Shown piece by piece: positions 23,936-34,329 of a DNA stretch of 64,000 nt. The DNA is from Corylus avellana (taxonomy: Eukaryota; Streptophyta; Magnoliopsida; Fagales; Betulaceae). The translations under genes were made by a program, and so were the position numbers. Under the pieces are notes generated by a model that saw nothing but the letters and a program-made list of their open reading frames with translations, ran no database searches and was not told the DNA's origin. Numbering within the stretch: the first letter of the stretch is position 1; the number at the start of each line of letters is the position of its first letter. The stretch is taken from assembly GCF_901000735.1 (NCBI RefSeq), contig NC_081544.1:26654095-26718094 (forward strand), given 5' to 3'.

Positions 23936-25141
23936 ACTTGATTACACATTAGAATCGAATATTAGCATTTGTTTGCTTATACGTGTAGGTTTGTTGGTTT
24001 ATTACATGCAAAAAAATGGGGGGTTTTTATGAATTAATTTTACATATACAAAGAAAAGATATGGTAATTGGATATCCAAAGCTCTTAAAAGCATGTGAGA
24101 GCCAGGCTTTGATGAAATAATTGATAAACAAAGCTTTTAGTCAGCCCTGGCCTGCGCCAGCGCCACAGAAAAAGCAAAAAAGCAAAGCCAACACAACCAT
24201 TTCCTTCTCCACATTATTTCAATCCTACAATATTGATTAGAGGAATGACCAAACAGAAAAAAACAAAAAGAATCTCACTCTCTGTTTATAATAGTGAATA
24301 CACCTAAAACTGTTCACCTTTGTTGTCCTATTCCCATTTCCAGAATACACTTAAAACCCTTTCTTTTTTTATGTGGGTAATGAGCAATAGAAGTTTGATT
24401 TGTCCAAAAATCAATCTTCATATGAGCTTTGTTTGTTTAATGGCTAAGTAAACTCTAATGAATGAGCCAGCTATGATAAATGATTTCATGTGCATGTCGT
24501 GAGTGAGGGGGGGTTTTTCCTCCAAGTTCATAAATTCTTGTGCAAATGGCAAATCTCAATAGAATCACCTGTTTCTTGTCTTGGACAACAAGCCTCACCA
24601 ACTCTCATTCAAGAAATTATAATCCATTATTATTATTATTCAATTAAGGCATGATGTACTTGAGTCAAACTTCATACACTTCTCTCCCACAAAGTCAGAT
24701 TCCCTTCCATTCACAATTTCACACGCTCCTCACCTTCCTTACAATAGAGAGAATATCTCTGGTAACTTTGAACATATGTTTATTATTCAAACCATTTTGT
24801 TCTCATTCTCATCAAATAATAGAATATTTACATAATTAAATCCCAACAAATAGTTCAGTATTCCATAAAAACTATTATTTTATATCTACGATTTGTGTAC
24901 ATTGTACTGCTTGTGGAGAGTAGGAAAAGCCATACCCTGATAGGCTGATACCCCCTCACCCTACCCCCCATTCTCAGCATCTCTGCTCATCTAAAGAGGT
25001 AAAAGGCGAGTAAATCCCAATCCTTGCAGCAAAAAGCAGCAGAAATCAAAGAGCCAAACACAACCCATTTGATTCTTTCCCTCAGTTTAACCCAAAACCC
25101 ACAAAAATCTGCCATGATTTGATTTATCAACACCACCCCAA
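23936..25141. other. Intergenic region and leader of the plasmodesmata gene
   Basis: AT-rich with no gene seen. The last 150-200 bases before 25142 are more C-rich ('accccctcaccctaccccccattctc') and probably form the core promoter and 5' UTR of the DUF26 gene. Confidence 0.5.
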
Positions 25142-26365
25142 ATGGGTTATGCCTCAAAACCCTTTTCCTTTTTCCTTTTCTCGCTGATTTTCTGCACAAA
25201 TCTTGAGCTCATCCCACTTGCTGAATCTGCCTCCGACTACACAGCCTTGGTCTACAAGGGCTGTGCAAAGCAGTCCTTCACAGATCCAACTGGTGCTTAC
25301 TCCCAGGCCATCTCAGCTCTCTATGGCTCCCTGGTTTCGCAGTCCACCAAGGCCAGGTTTTCCAAGACCACCTCCGGGAGTGGCCAAACCACCATTTCTG
25401 GTCTCTTCCAATGCAGAGGGGACCTCACCAATTCTGAGTGCTACACCTGTGTGAGCAAACTGCCCCAACTGGCTGAAAGCCTGTGTGGGAAAACCATAGC
25501 CGCGAGAGTCCAGCTCCTTGGCTGCTACATTCTCTATGAGGTTTCTGGGTTTGCTCAGATTTCAGGCATGGAGTTGCTCTACAAGACCTGTGGGGCAACA
25601 AACGTGGCCGGAAGTGGGTTTGAGGAGAGGAGGGACACTGCGCTTTCGGTGCTGGAAAACGGCGTCGTTAGCGGCCACGGGTTCTACACCACGAGCTATC
25701 AAGCCATGTATGTGTTGGGCCAGTGTGAGGGGGATTTGGGTGACTCCGATTGTGGAGAGTGTACGAAAACCGCCGTGCAGAAGGCTCAGGTTGAATGTGG
25801 AAACGCTATTTCCGGCCAAATCTATCTGCATAAATGCTTCATTAGTTACAGTTACTATCCCAATGGGGTTCCCACCAGATCAACTTCATCCTCCTCCTCC
25901 TCCTCTTCATCTTCTTCATCTTCATCAGGTTAAGTCACTGTTTTTTTTTCCCCTCTCTCTAATTTCCTTTAATCTACAATATTAATTAGAGTAATCAATC
26001 TCTCTCTCTCTCTCGGTGGCTCCACAATGTTCAGATTAGTGGTTTGTGCCTTTTGATCATTTGTTTTATTAGTTTAGTTTATGAGTATAATAACGTGGGA
26101 TGTGTTTTGAAATAATGTCAAGTACAGGGGGTACTACGGGAAAGACAGTGGCTATAATATTAGGAGGGGCAGCTGGAGTGGGGTTTCTAGTAATTTGCCT
26201 ACTGTTTGCTAGAAGTTTGCTGAAGAAACATGATGGTAAGTATGGATATATATGAGATGGATGATGGATCCTCTTTTTCTGCTTTTTGCTGGTCCCTAAT
26301 GCTGATATGGTTGGAATTTGTTTTTTGTTTTGTTTTTTTTTTTTTTTTTTTATGCAGATTTTTGA
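25142..26365 (+). CDS. Plasmodesmata-located protein (two DUF26 domains, one TM)
   Basis: Three exons: 25142-25928, 26128-26235 and a tiny last exon 26358-26365 (AT TTT TGA), giving 300 residues. Residues 1-29 form a signal peptide (FSFFLFSLIFCTNLELIPLA). Two DUF26/Gnk2 domains follow, each with the C-x8-C-x2-C signature: CRGDLTNSECYTC and CEGDLGDSDCGEC. A poly-serine linker (TCN/TCA codons, 25887-25926) precedes one transmembrane helix (AIILGGAAGVGFLVICLLFA) and a short tail RSLLKKHDDF. This is the layout of PDLPs, type I membrane proteins at plasmodesmata that control callose and cell-to-cell traffic. There is no kinase domain, which rules out a cysteine-rich receptor kinase unless the gene is misjoined. 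The subfamily member was not resolved. Confidence 0.92.
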
Positions 26366-26480
26366 GTTGGGGTTGTTCTAAAAAGAGGCAAAAGTTTTTC
26401 TGAGGTAGAGTTTTTTCTACAAATATTATTTTTTGTTTTTAGGTAAAAAGGAGATGGGTTTTTGTGGTGAATATGAGTGG

Positions 26481-26526
<46 letters not shown>

Positions 26527-27691
26527 AGGTTTATATGTTGGGGATTAATATTCTTAGTTCTTACAGTTAGTAAGAATTTTTTTGAAGAAGGGGAAGCAAT
26601 TAGGGCATGAAAAGTAAGAAAAATTTTTTCACAAAAAGTGAAATGGGTTGGAATGAATGTTTGTCATTATGGGTGGAAAGAACAAAAAATTCAGTGGGAG
26701 TGTGGAGGATGAATGGGGATTTAGGCATGGGTCCATGTGGGTGTTTCTTTGTTTTCCCTCTTCTCTAGATTAATGCATCTCTATTTTCTTACACACTTTA
26801 TGCTTTTTAGAAAGTTGCAAAATCCTCTCTCCCCCACTCGCTCCCCCTCTCTCTCTGTTGTTCACGCGCTCACGCTCCCCACACACGCGTTGTCTATTTA
26901 ATTCGCGCTGACAATGACACCGACTATATTTTATTTTTTATTTTTTATATTTTTGAGCAATTTCACTCCTTAATCAACCAAGTGGTTGGAAGAAAATTAT
27001 AGGCCCGTAATAGGATGGGGGTTTGAATTTACAATTAAAAAATTACTTATACAAGCCTGTTAATGGTAAGGCTGAGTTAAGATTATGACTCAATTGGTCT
27101 TAAAAGAACGTATGCTGATTAGGCTTCTCCTAAATGGTTTTTAGCGGGTCAGGTCTTAAAATAATTACAATTGGTCATTCTATCCTGCCATTTTGCTATA
27201 TTAAAAAAAAAATCACTTTAATTGGCTTTGCCTACACATGCACTGCCTTTGTTTAATTGAGTTTTAAGAAATGCAATCCAAATCCATGAGTTAAGAAACG
27301 CTTTGTAACAAATTAAATGAACAGTTCTTAATCTTCCATCTTTTTAAAGTACATTTATACAGCCAGGGACCTCAAGATGTATGATATGATATGATCTGAC
27401 ATTGTGGGAGGTTGGAGTCGGTCCTTGTAGTCTTGTAGATGATGATGATGATGAATGGTGCCCATCCTAACATGATGAGGATGAGAAATTTAACGTGGGA
27501 AAGCAAAATGACAGTTGTAGAGCTTATTGATAGAGCTACCAATGATTTGTCACAAGTGTAATGCACGTACCATTCATTTCAGAAAACCTGGTAATAAATA
27601 TACGTATGTCCAATAATCGCTGCACATTTTAAGCTCTATACAGTCCATGCTGAATCACCTCATGACAGCTCATACCTGGTTATTTTTATTT
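26366..27691. other. 3' region of the plasmodesmata gene and intergenic DNA
   Basis: Holds the 3' UTR, a (GA)n microsatellite at about 26490-26517, a C-rich stretch with CT repeats near 26830, and AT-rich DNA. No gene seen. Confidence 0.5.
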
Positions 27692-28064
27692 GGGAAAAAT
27701 GCAAAATCAGTCTGTGCGGTTTACCTGAGTTATAATTAATTCCCCGTGGTATCAAAATGAACTCAAAAGTTCCTGATGTATGCCAAAAAAACAATATAGT
27801 CTTTATAGTCAAATTATGTTCATTGATTTAACAAATTCTGATGGTGTGAAACGTTAGTGCTAATAAAACTGTGATGCTTATCTGATTTAAGCTAGTGTTA
27901 CACTAACGGAATTTGTTAAATTAATGAATGAAATTTGATTGTAGGGACTATATTGTTTTTTTGGCATACGTCAGGGACCTTTGAGTTCATTTTGATACTA
28001 CAGTGAGTTAATTGCAAATAAGGTAAACCACAATGACTAATTTTGCATTTTTTCCTCTTTATTT
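27683..28064. mobile_element. Long-TIR MITE (MULE-like) with 9-bp target-site duplication
   Basis: The element spans 27692-28055 (364 bases). The two arms are about 140 bases each and inverted. On the left are 'tgcaaaatcagtc', 'tatcaaaatgaactcaaaag' and 'gccaaaaaaacaatatagtc'. The right arm, read on the minus strand, gives TGCAAAATTAGTC, TATCAAAATGAACTCAAAGG and GCCAAAAAAACAATATAGTC. The flanks TTTTTATTT (27683-27691) and TCTTTATTT (28056-28064) form a likely 9-bp duplication with one mismatch, the length expected for Mutator-like elements. There is no coding capacity. Confidence 0.85.
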
Positions 28065-28655
28065 TACTGAGAAAATTTGTATACACTTCTTTCTTTTTTT
28101 TTTTTCTTTTTTTTTTTGGTATAAAATTATTTTAAAAACCTTTTGTGGTGTTTAAAATAACAATTCGTTATATAGTTCTTTTACTCACAGGAAATTGAAC
28201 GGAAATTGATGGTAAAGACTTATTTGTTATTTTTGTATATCACATGAAATTCTCGAAACATTTTTGTATCACTGGAAATTTATTGCAAATTATTATGATC
28301 ATATAAATTGATTTTACATTTTTTTTTTTATATTTATTTATTGCTTGAAATTGGAAGCCAGCTACTAACTACCCAGATTTTTTTTTTTTTTTTTGAGAAG
28401 TGGATTTATAGCTCAAAACCACCAAAAAAGAAAAAAAAAACTCGTGTTCTGTTCCAACTATCCATCATTAATCTTTTTATATTCAAAGAGAAAAAAAAAA
28501 AAAAATTATTGAAGAAAGAGAAAAATAAATAAATAATTAAAGCAAATACAAGTAGTAGATTCTATGCAAATTTAAGATATAAATAAAAAATAAAGAAGCA
28601 AAGCCACGTTTTATAGAGAATATGGCATTGCCTAGTACCATTTCTTCGCAAGTGC
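28065..28655. other. AT-rich upstream region of the DYW-type PPR gene
   Basis: Several poly(T)/poly(A) tracts (about 28095-28118, 28319-28328, 28379-28394, 28491-28504) and no gene. An out-of-frame ATG at 28622 precedes the PPR start. Confidence 0.5.
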
Positions 28656-30395
28656 ATGTCAAAGGCACCAATACTAAGCATGAACGACGACGTATTGGAG
28701 TCGATCCCAAGCAACACCGAACCACGCGTAGCCCATGCGCAAGCCATCAAAGCCGGCAACACCGACCGCTCGACGTACAACAAGCTCGTCACCCTCTACT
28801 CCAAATCCAACCTCTTCTCCTACTCCCTCCGCCTCTTCCACCAAATCCCATCGCCCAACGTTGTCTCATGGACCGCCCTCATCTCCGCCCACGCCAACAC
28901 CCTCCACTCCCTCCACCACTTCATCTCTATGCTCCGCCACCCAACCTTCCCCAACCAGCGGACCTTTGCCTCTCTCTTCAAAACCTGCACCGCGCTCCCT
29001 TGCTTCTCTTTCGGCCTTAGCCTCCACTGTATGTCCCTGAAGCTCTCACTCTCTGGCGAACCCTTTTCTGGGTCTGCGCTTATCCACTTCTACTCCAAGT
29101 ATCGCTTACCGGATGAAGCTCGTATGGTGCTCGATGAAATTCCTCACAGAGATGAGGTTTGTTATTCCGCCATTGTTGTGGGACTCGCGCAAAATTCACG
29201 GTCCATCGATGCGTTATCGATGTTTGCTGATATGAGAGCTTGCGGTGTGGCATCCACGATGTATAGTGTCTCGGGTGCGCTCCGTGCAGCTGCAGAGGTT
29301 GCTGCATTGGAGCAATGTAGGATAATACATGCCCATGCGGTGGCAACCGGGTTAGATACAAATGTGATTGTGGGTAGCGCTCTGGTTGATGGATATGGAA
29401 AAACAGGTTTTGTCTCGGATGCAAGGCGGGTTTTTGATGAGAACTTGCCGTGTATGAATATAGTTGGGTGGAATGCATTGATGGCTGGCTATGCACAGCA
29501 AGGGGACAAGAACTCGGCCCTCGAGCTTTTCAATTTAATGGAAGCTCGAGGGCTTGTACCGGATGAATATAGCTTTCTAGCAGTCCTAACATCGTTTAGC
29601 AATGCGGGTTTGGCTGCCGAGGCGGAACAGTGGCTGACACGCATGGAAGTAGATTATGGTTTGGAACCGGGGTTAGAGCATTATACATGTTTGGTGGGTG
29701 CATTGGGAAGAGGTGGTCGATTACAAGAAGCTGAGAGAGTTGCGATGACAATGCCTTTTGTGCCAGATGCTGCAGTGTGGCGAGCTCTGCTATCCAGTTC
29801 TGCATATCATGGTGCAGCAGACATGGCTTTGGCTATGGCTAAACGGTTATTGGAAATCAACCCGCATGATGACTCAGCTTATGTGATTACTGCCAATGTG
29901 TTTTCGGTTGCCAGTAGGTGGGATGAGGTTGCGGAAGTGCGGAAGATGATGAAAGATAGGAGGGTGAAGAAGGAAGGTGGCAGGAGTTGGATTGAAGTGC
30001 GAGGGAAAGTGCATGTGTTTTTGGCTAGGGATACAAGGCATGAAAGCACAGAGGAAATATATGAGAAGTTGGCTGAGCTAATGAAAGAGATTGAGAAATT
30101 AGGTTACGTGCCGGTTTGGAAAGAGATGATGTTGCATGAGGACGTAGGGGAAGAAGAGAAAAAGGAAGCGCTTTGGTATCATAGTGAGAAGCTGGCAGTG
30201 GCATTTGGGGTGGTGAGTGGAGCTGCACCACCGGGGAAGGCGCTAAGGATTGTGAAGAATCTTAGGATTTGTAACGATTGTCATGAGGCTTTTAAGTATT
30301 TTAGTAGGGTGTTGGAGAGGGATATCATCGTGAGGGATGTAAACAGATACCATAGATTTTTAAACGGTAGCTGTTCTTGTGGAGATATCTGGTAA
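28656..30395 (+). CDS. PLS-class PPR protein with E and DYW domains
   Basis: Intronless, 579 residues. PLS-type repeats run from about residue 20 to 370 (STYNKLVTLYSKSNLFSYSL, NVVSWTALISAHAN, NVIVGSALVDGYGKTG, NIVGWNALMAGYAQQGDKNS). An E/E+ region follows (VWRALLSSSAYHG, EGGRSWIEVRGKVHVFL) and then a DYW deaminase domain with the zinc and catalytic signature HSEKLAVAFG and CNDCHEAFKYFS, ending CSCGDIW. These proteins bind organellar RNA and carry out C-to-U editing. The terminal tripeptide is DIW instead of DYW. The N-terminus before the first repeat is short and not a clear transit peptide. An overlapping out-of-frame ATG lies 34 bases upstream, so the true start may differ. The target transcript is unknown. 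Confidence 0.93.
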   Translation: MSKAPILSMNDDVLESIPSNTEPRVAHAQAIKAGNTDRSTYNKLVTLYSKSNLFSYSLRLFHQIPSPNVVSWTALISAHANTLHSLHHFISMLRHPTFPNQRTFASLFKTCTALPCFSFGLSLHCMSLKLSLSGEPFSGSALIHFYSKYRLPDEARMVLDEIPHRDEVCYSAIVVGLAQNSRSIDALSMFADMRACGVASTMYSVSGALRAAAEVAALEQCRIIHAHAVATGLDTNVIVGSALVDGYGKTGFVSDARRVFDENLPCMNIVGWNALMAGYAQQGDKNSALELFNLMEARGLVPDEYSFLAVLTSFSNAGLAAEAEQWLTRMEVDYGLEPGLEHYTCLVGALGRGGRLQEAERVAMTMPFVPDAAVWRALLSSSAYHGAADMALAMAKRLLEINPHDDSAYVITANVFSVASRWDEVAEVRKMMKDRRVKKEGGRSWIEVRGKVHVFLARDTRHESTEEIYEKLAELMKEIEKLGYVPVWKEMMLHEDVGEEEKKEALWYHSEKLAVAFGVVSGAAPPGKALRIVKNLRICNDCHEAFKYFSRVLERDIIVRDVNRYHRFLNGSCSCGDIW

Positions 30396-30769
30396 CATGT
30401 AGGAAATCATGAGGCACTATAATTCTGCTCTCCAAGGGAGAAAGAATGCAGACCCTTCAAATTTTTCCTTGCACATTTTATTTAAATCCAACGCTCACTG
30501 ATAAAGATGTTATGGTCATGGTATAATAATATTTTAATATACATTGCTATTGCATGGCGACTAATAAGTCTTCGTTTGGTTTAATATTTTGCAACATAGG
30601 GAGAACTGATCTAAAACGCAGTTTTCTGTTCCAAAGCCAGAAACCCGTCATCAACAAACAGTTTTTACGAACTAAAGAACAGAAAGGGGAAAATAGAGGA
30701 TTGAGATTCCTTCCAATTCCTAGGGTAGTGCATGAGATGCAATAAATTTTTTGTGGTCTTCGTGACAAC
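30396..30769. other. 3' flank of the PPR gene
   Basis: Probable 3' UTR followed by AT-rich DNA. A short repeat-like stretch at 30560-30680 (CAAACAGTTTTTACG-type words) may be a MITE remnant. No gene. Confidence 0.4.
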
Positions 30770-31052
30770 AAAACCAAAACTTAAATGAGTTTTTTTGATA
30801 AGTAATATTCAAGTTTTATTAAAAGCGTAAGGCGCCCCTACATACACTGGAAGTATACAAATGAAAACACCTAACTAGAAAAACAAAAAATCCACCCAAA
30901 ATCCAACAAAAGAAACCCAACAAAACCACCCAAAATCCCTCAAAAACAAACACCCAAAAAAGCCAAGCTAACCCACAAAAAGCCCCACATAATCACCCAA
31001 CAGCCCTTAAAACCCACACGGTGCGCTACAACCCTCAAAACCAAAACTTAAA
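30770..31052 (-). mobile_element. LINE 3' tail, antisense, with perfect 16-bp target-site duplication
   Basis: AAAACCAAAACTTAAA occurs at 30770-30785 and, identical, at 31037-31052. The insert (30786-31036) is a LINE 3' end on the minus strand. It begins on plus with 'tttttttgataagtaat', the complement of the A tail and 3' terminus, then 'aaaagcgtaaggcgccc' and 'tacactggaagtataca', the same 3'-end signature as at 5668-5870 in the opposite orientation. The rest is C/A-rich, non-coding and 5'-truncated. Confidence 0.88.
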
Positions 31053-31268
31053 AAGTGATTGGGATATTTTTTGAGTTGGGTGTATGGTGGTAGCCATCTA
31101 CTTGAGTGCATGGTTCGTCGATCCAAAAGGGCTGGCCTGAGGTGGCTGAACCACCCCCACAGCCATGGCCCATGGGGTGGTTCGGCCACCCCCGATCCAT
31201 TTGGACGAGATGAGGGTGGTTTGGCTAACAAATACACAGCAGAAAAACCCTAACAACCACTTTATTGC

Positions 31269-31299
<31 letters not shown>

Positions 31300-33281
31300 C
31301 ATATTTGTTGAATAATATCGGATCCAGCAGATGGAAGTGATAATGTTTCGACTCTGGTAGGTTTCCTTTCCAGTTTTTGTTACAGTAATCTGCTTCATCC
31401 TTGAAACTATTGCTTTGATTCTCAGACATTCTGTACATGAATGATGCTGATGGTGAAAGGAATTGGAAATCCTGACTGAAGAGACAATGCCTTCTTCTGA
31501 TCTCGCAGCCACTGCTAAACATTTATACTAAACTAAATTAAAGGTTCTTATAACTAAAAATTGCTTCTGTTTCTTACCATTGGAAACATTGACGTAGAAT
31601 GTCACAATTCTTACTCCAGTGAGGTTTGTTTCAAACTTTTCTTCCGCTTTTCTATCTTCACTCTTTATATGATTGTATTTGCACTAAAAATTACAATAAA
31701 TTAGAATTTGAAGTGCTGGTATAGTTTTTCAGTGTAGCAATGAGCAAGGAAATTTTAATAATTTATGGTCTCTGGAGTTGAGAAATCACGGATTAAATTT
31801 TGTGTACTGATGGCAGCACTTCATTTTCTACAAAACCATTTTTTGTTCATTCACAGTTATAAAAGTCAAATAGCATATATTCTTGATTTATATGTGGATT
31901 GGAGTTAAGGTCTGGCTTAATAATGAAGGATCAATCAATCTAAACAGGTTCAACTAGCTCTATTAATGACTATTGACTCATAGACTGTGGTTTTCTTTTC
32001 TTCCGTTTGACTGTTGATTCAGGGGGTCAGTTTTGGGTAAATGGGTTCTCAAGCAGTTCTAGTTATGATTTTTGCAAATTGTGGTGTTGTTGATGGCTAA
32101 CTTTGTTTTCTTTGGAAGGAAAGATGTTCATGTAGGGAGAGACGTTGTGAAATATAGTATACTAGGAGAAACAATAGTTAGGTTTGCTTTAGTATTGGAG
32201 TTGTCCCATCTATTGCTTCAGCTAAATAGTGTACATTTCAGTCTCCAACATAAAAAGATAAATGTCTCAACCGAACAAATAAATAACAAACAAGAATAAA
32301 CATAGCACTTCTTAGCGGATGAAGATTCAGAGCAATTAACTGTCCAAATTGCTAGATTTGGATAGTTATCACGAGAGAGTTCATATGAGACCTATCTGTC
32401 CAAATAAATTTTGGATTGTCCCATGTCCAGCCACCTACCTGATAGATACCATATGAACTTTCTCACGTGGCAGCTAATTGCTCTGGATCCCAATCCGGTT
32501 TGCAGGTTTGCAGCAACTCCATGCTACTGCAATTCCTGGGGTTCCAACTTAATTACTTAAAGCAATTATATGAAATCCTCATTGGATTCAAATGCAATGG
32601 TGTGTGTGCCTTGCTGGTGCACATATAAAAGTATGTTGTTAGATTGATAACTCTATTACAAATGTACCCATGTTATCAGTTTCTGACCACTAAGCAAAGG
32701 ACTTAGATATAATAATTAAAGAGCAAATGAACAAATTACAAACAATATTATGATCTTTAAATCATAAAGAACACATTTTTAACAGAATTTTATGTATAAC
32801 TGCAGAATTTTTTTTTATGATGAACCCAATCTACAGTCTGTGCATGAGAAAATCTCAGAAGCATCATATGGAGAACACTCTTTGAGGTCCATCATACTGC
32901 AACTCCACATGTATTGAGTTAACACTATAGATAACCATAGCCCAAGTTCAATGTCAACGAGACATTATTGAGTTAAATTCTGTCCATTCATATTATTCTT
33001 AAATAACCCAAATTCTTTGAAAGATTTTCCTTTTCTCTGTTTTCTCACCAACCAAACGGCACATCATAGAAGGACACCAAAACATATCAAATTAACCAAA
33101 CAAAAACGAACGAAAGGACCCTAAATAACTGAGGCATCCATTTAATTTGAAAATCCCAAGTAAATAAAGAGAATCCAATTAAAAATACTCTAACGCTGCA
33201 AACCCTAATTCTCAAAACACCAAAGCCAAAGTCGCATATCACATCCAATCCAAAACCCAATCTCCGACGAGCGGAGCTGAC
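31053..33281. other. Intergenic region between PPR and TOM9 genes
   Basis: Contains a GC-rich palindrome at 31138-31192 (GGTGGCTGAACCACCCC facing GGGGTGGTTCGGCCACC), a poly(A) run of about 29 at 31272-31300, and AT-rich DNA with no supportable gene. The last 200 bases before 33282 are the probable 3' UTR of the minus-strand TOM9 gene. Confidence 0.5.
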
Positions 33282-33575
33282 TCACTTGGGGGTGCCAAGG
33301 AGGCTGGCCTGCTGGAGCTCGAGGTCGTTGAGCTGCTGCTCGCGGTCCATCTCGATGATGAGGGGCACCACCAGGATGAGGAAGGTGGTGCCGACAATCC
33401 ACGCGGCCTTGCCGGTGCTGCGGATCAGCTTCTTCAACACGAAGGCCGCGTCCGAGGCCGCGCGCTTCGACTGGTGGACGATCGGCGACTGAGACACGCT
33501 GCGCGAGACTCTCGTGATTAGGGACTGCTCGTTGCTCGTTGCAGAGATTCGCTTTTTGCCCTGAGAAGATGCCAT
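33282..33575 (-). CDS. TOM9-2: Mitochondrial import receptor subunit TOM9/TOM22 homologue
   Basis: A single exon of 97 residues on the minus strand. The core matches plant TOM9 (the shortened plant TOM22): FVLKKLIRSTGKAAWIVGTT, then a transmembrane helix TTFLILVVPLIIEMDREQQL, then the intermembrane-space tail DLELQQASLLGTPK. It sits in the outer mitochondrial membrane as the central organiser of the TOM translocase. As is usual in plants, the cytosolic N-terminus (MASSQGKKRISATSNEQSL) is short and lacks the acidic receptor segment of fungal TOM22. The length agrees with the family (about 95-100). The start is the only in-frame ATG before the conserved core. TGGGCC elements lie upstream. Confidence 0.93.
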   Translation of the reverse strand: MASSQGKKRISATSNEQSLITRVSRSVSQSPIVHQSKRAASDAAFVLKKLIRSTGKAAWIVGTTFLILVVPLIIEMDREQQLNDLELQQASLLGTPK

Positions 33576-34329
33576 TTCGGTCTTCTTATTATTTTCTGTA
33601 GAGAATGTGAGCCAAGGGTTTTGGGGGGTTTCTTTCGGCTTCTACACGTTTAGTGGTCTTTAAGGGTTTTGCAGGTTCTTTCTCTCCAAACCTACGAGGC
33701 CGGGCCATGGGCCATTGATTTTAATTTTAATTTTAATTTTTTTTAAAAAAAGGAGGAGTCTGAAATAGTAAAAATTGAAAGCAAAATATTAAAATTGAGA
33801 GGTCGGACCATTTAATCAAATGAGTCGAATTAAAATTAATCTATAATCTTATACCACAACACAATTCGAACCTAACATGTGAACACAAATTACCATCTTT
33901 AAGGATCCCATGATTTTTAATTTTTTTTCTTAAAATCTTTTTATCAAGTTATATATATATATACACACAAATTGAGTTTAGTCCTATCAAAATTAGGTTT
34001 TGCCACTCATTTATACCTTAACTCCCCAAATGAGAAATTGTAATTCGGTGTACCCGAGGGTAGAGGAGTCAGAAATAGCAAAAAGTGAAGAACCATGGGA
34101 CACAAGCGTGAACCGAAGGCCTTGGGAAAAGGAACCATTAGCTAAGATCAAACTGGAGTTGAGGTATGTTCAGATGGGGCTTACAGAACATGGCAACTAA
34201 AGAAGAACCATGCAGCGTCCAAGAATGGGGACACAATTGAACGAGCCAACTTAAGAAAGAGAGAGAGAGAAGATAATCTCTTTAAGTTTGCCAAGAATGA
34301 GAATTAACCAACTTTAGACTCTTAAATGA
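33576..34329. promoter_or_regulatory. Promoter and upstream region of TOM9, with site II-type elements
   Basis: Between TOM9 (start 33575) and the methyltransferase stop (34330). At 33701-33714 the sequence GGGCCATGGGCCAT carries TGGGCC (33708-33713). AAACCCTT-like telo-box words lie at about 33613-33622 and 33662-33670 on the minus strand. Site II plus telo-box combinations are common in promoters of plant mitochondrial and translation genes. The rest is AT-rich (TA repeat at about 33950-33962), with no gene. Confidence 0.5.

Noticed and set aside
25887..25926. Serine repeat as evidence of a different gene or frame
   Set aside because: It is the in-frame extracellular linker before the transmembrane helix. 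Such Ser-rich linkers are common in this family.
28622..29020. 132-codon frame overlapping the DYW-type PPR gene
   Set aside because: Pro/His-rich shadow of the PPR coding strand. Kept only as a possible upstream ATG.
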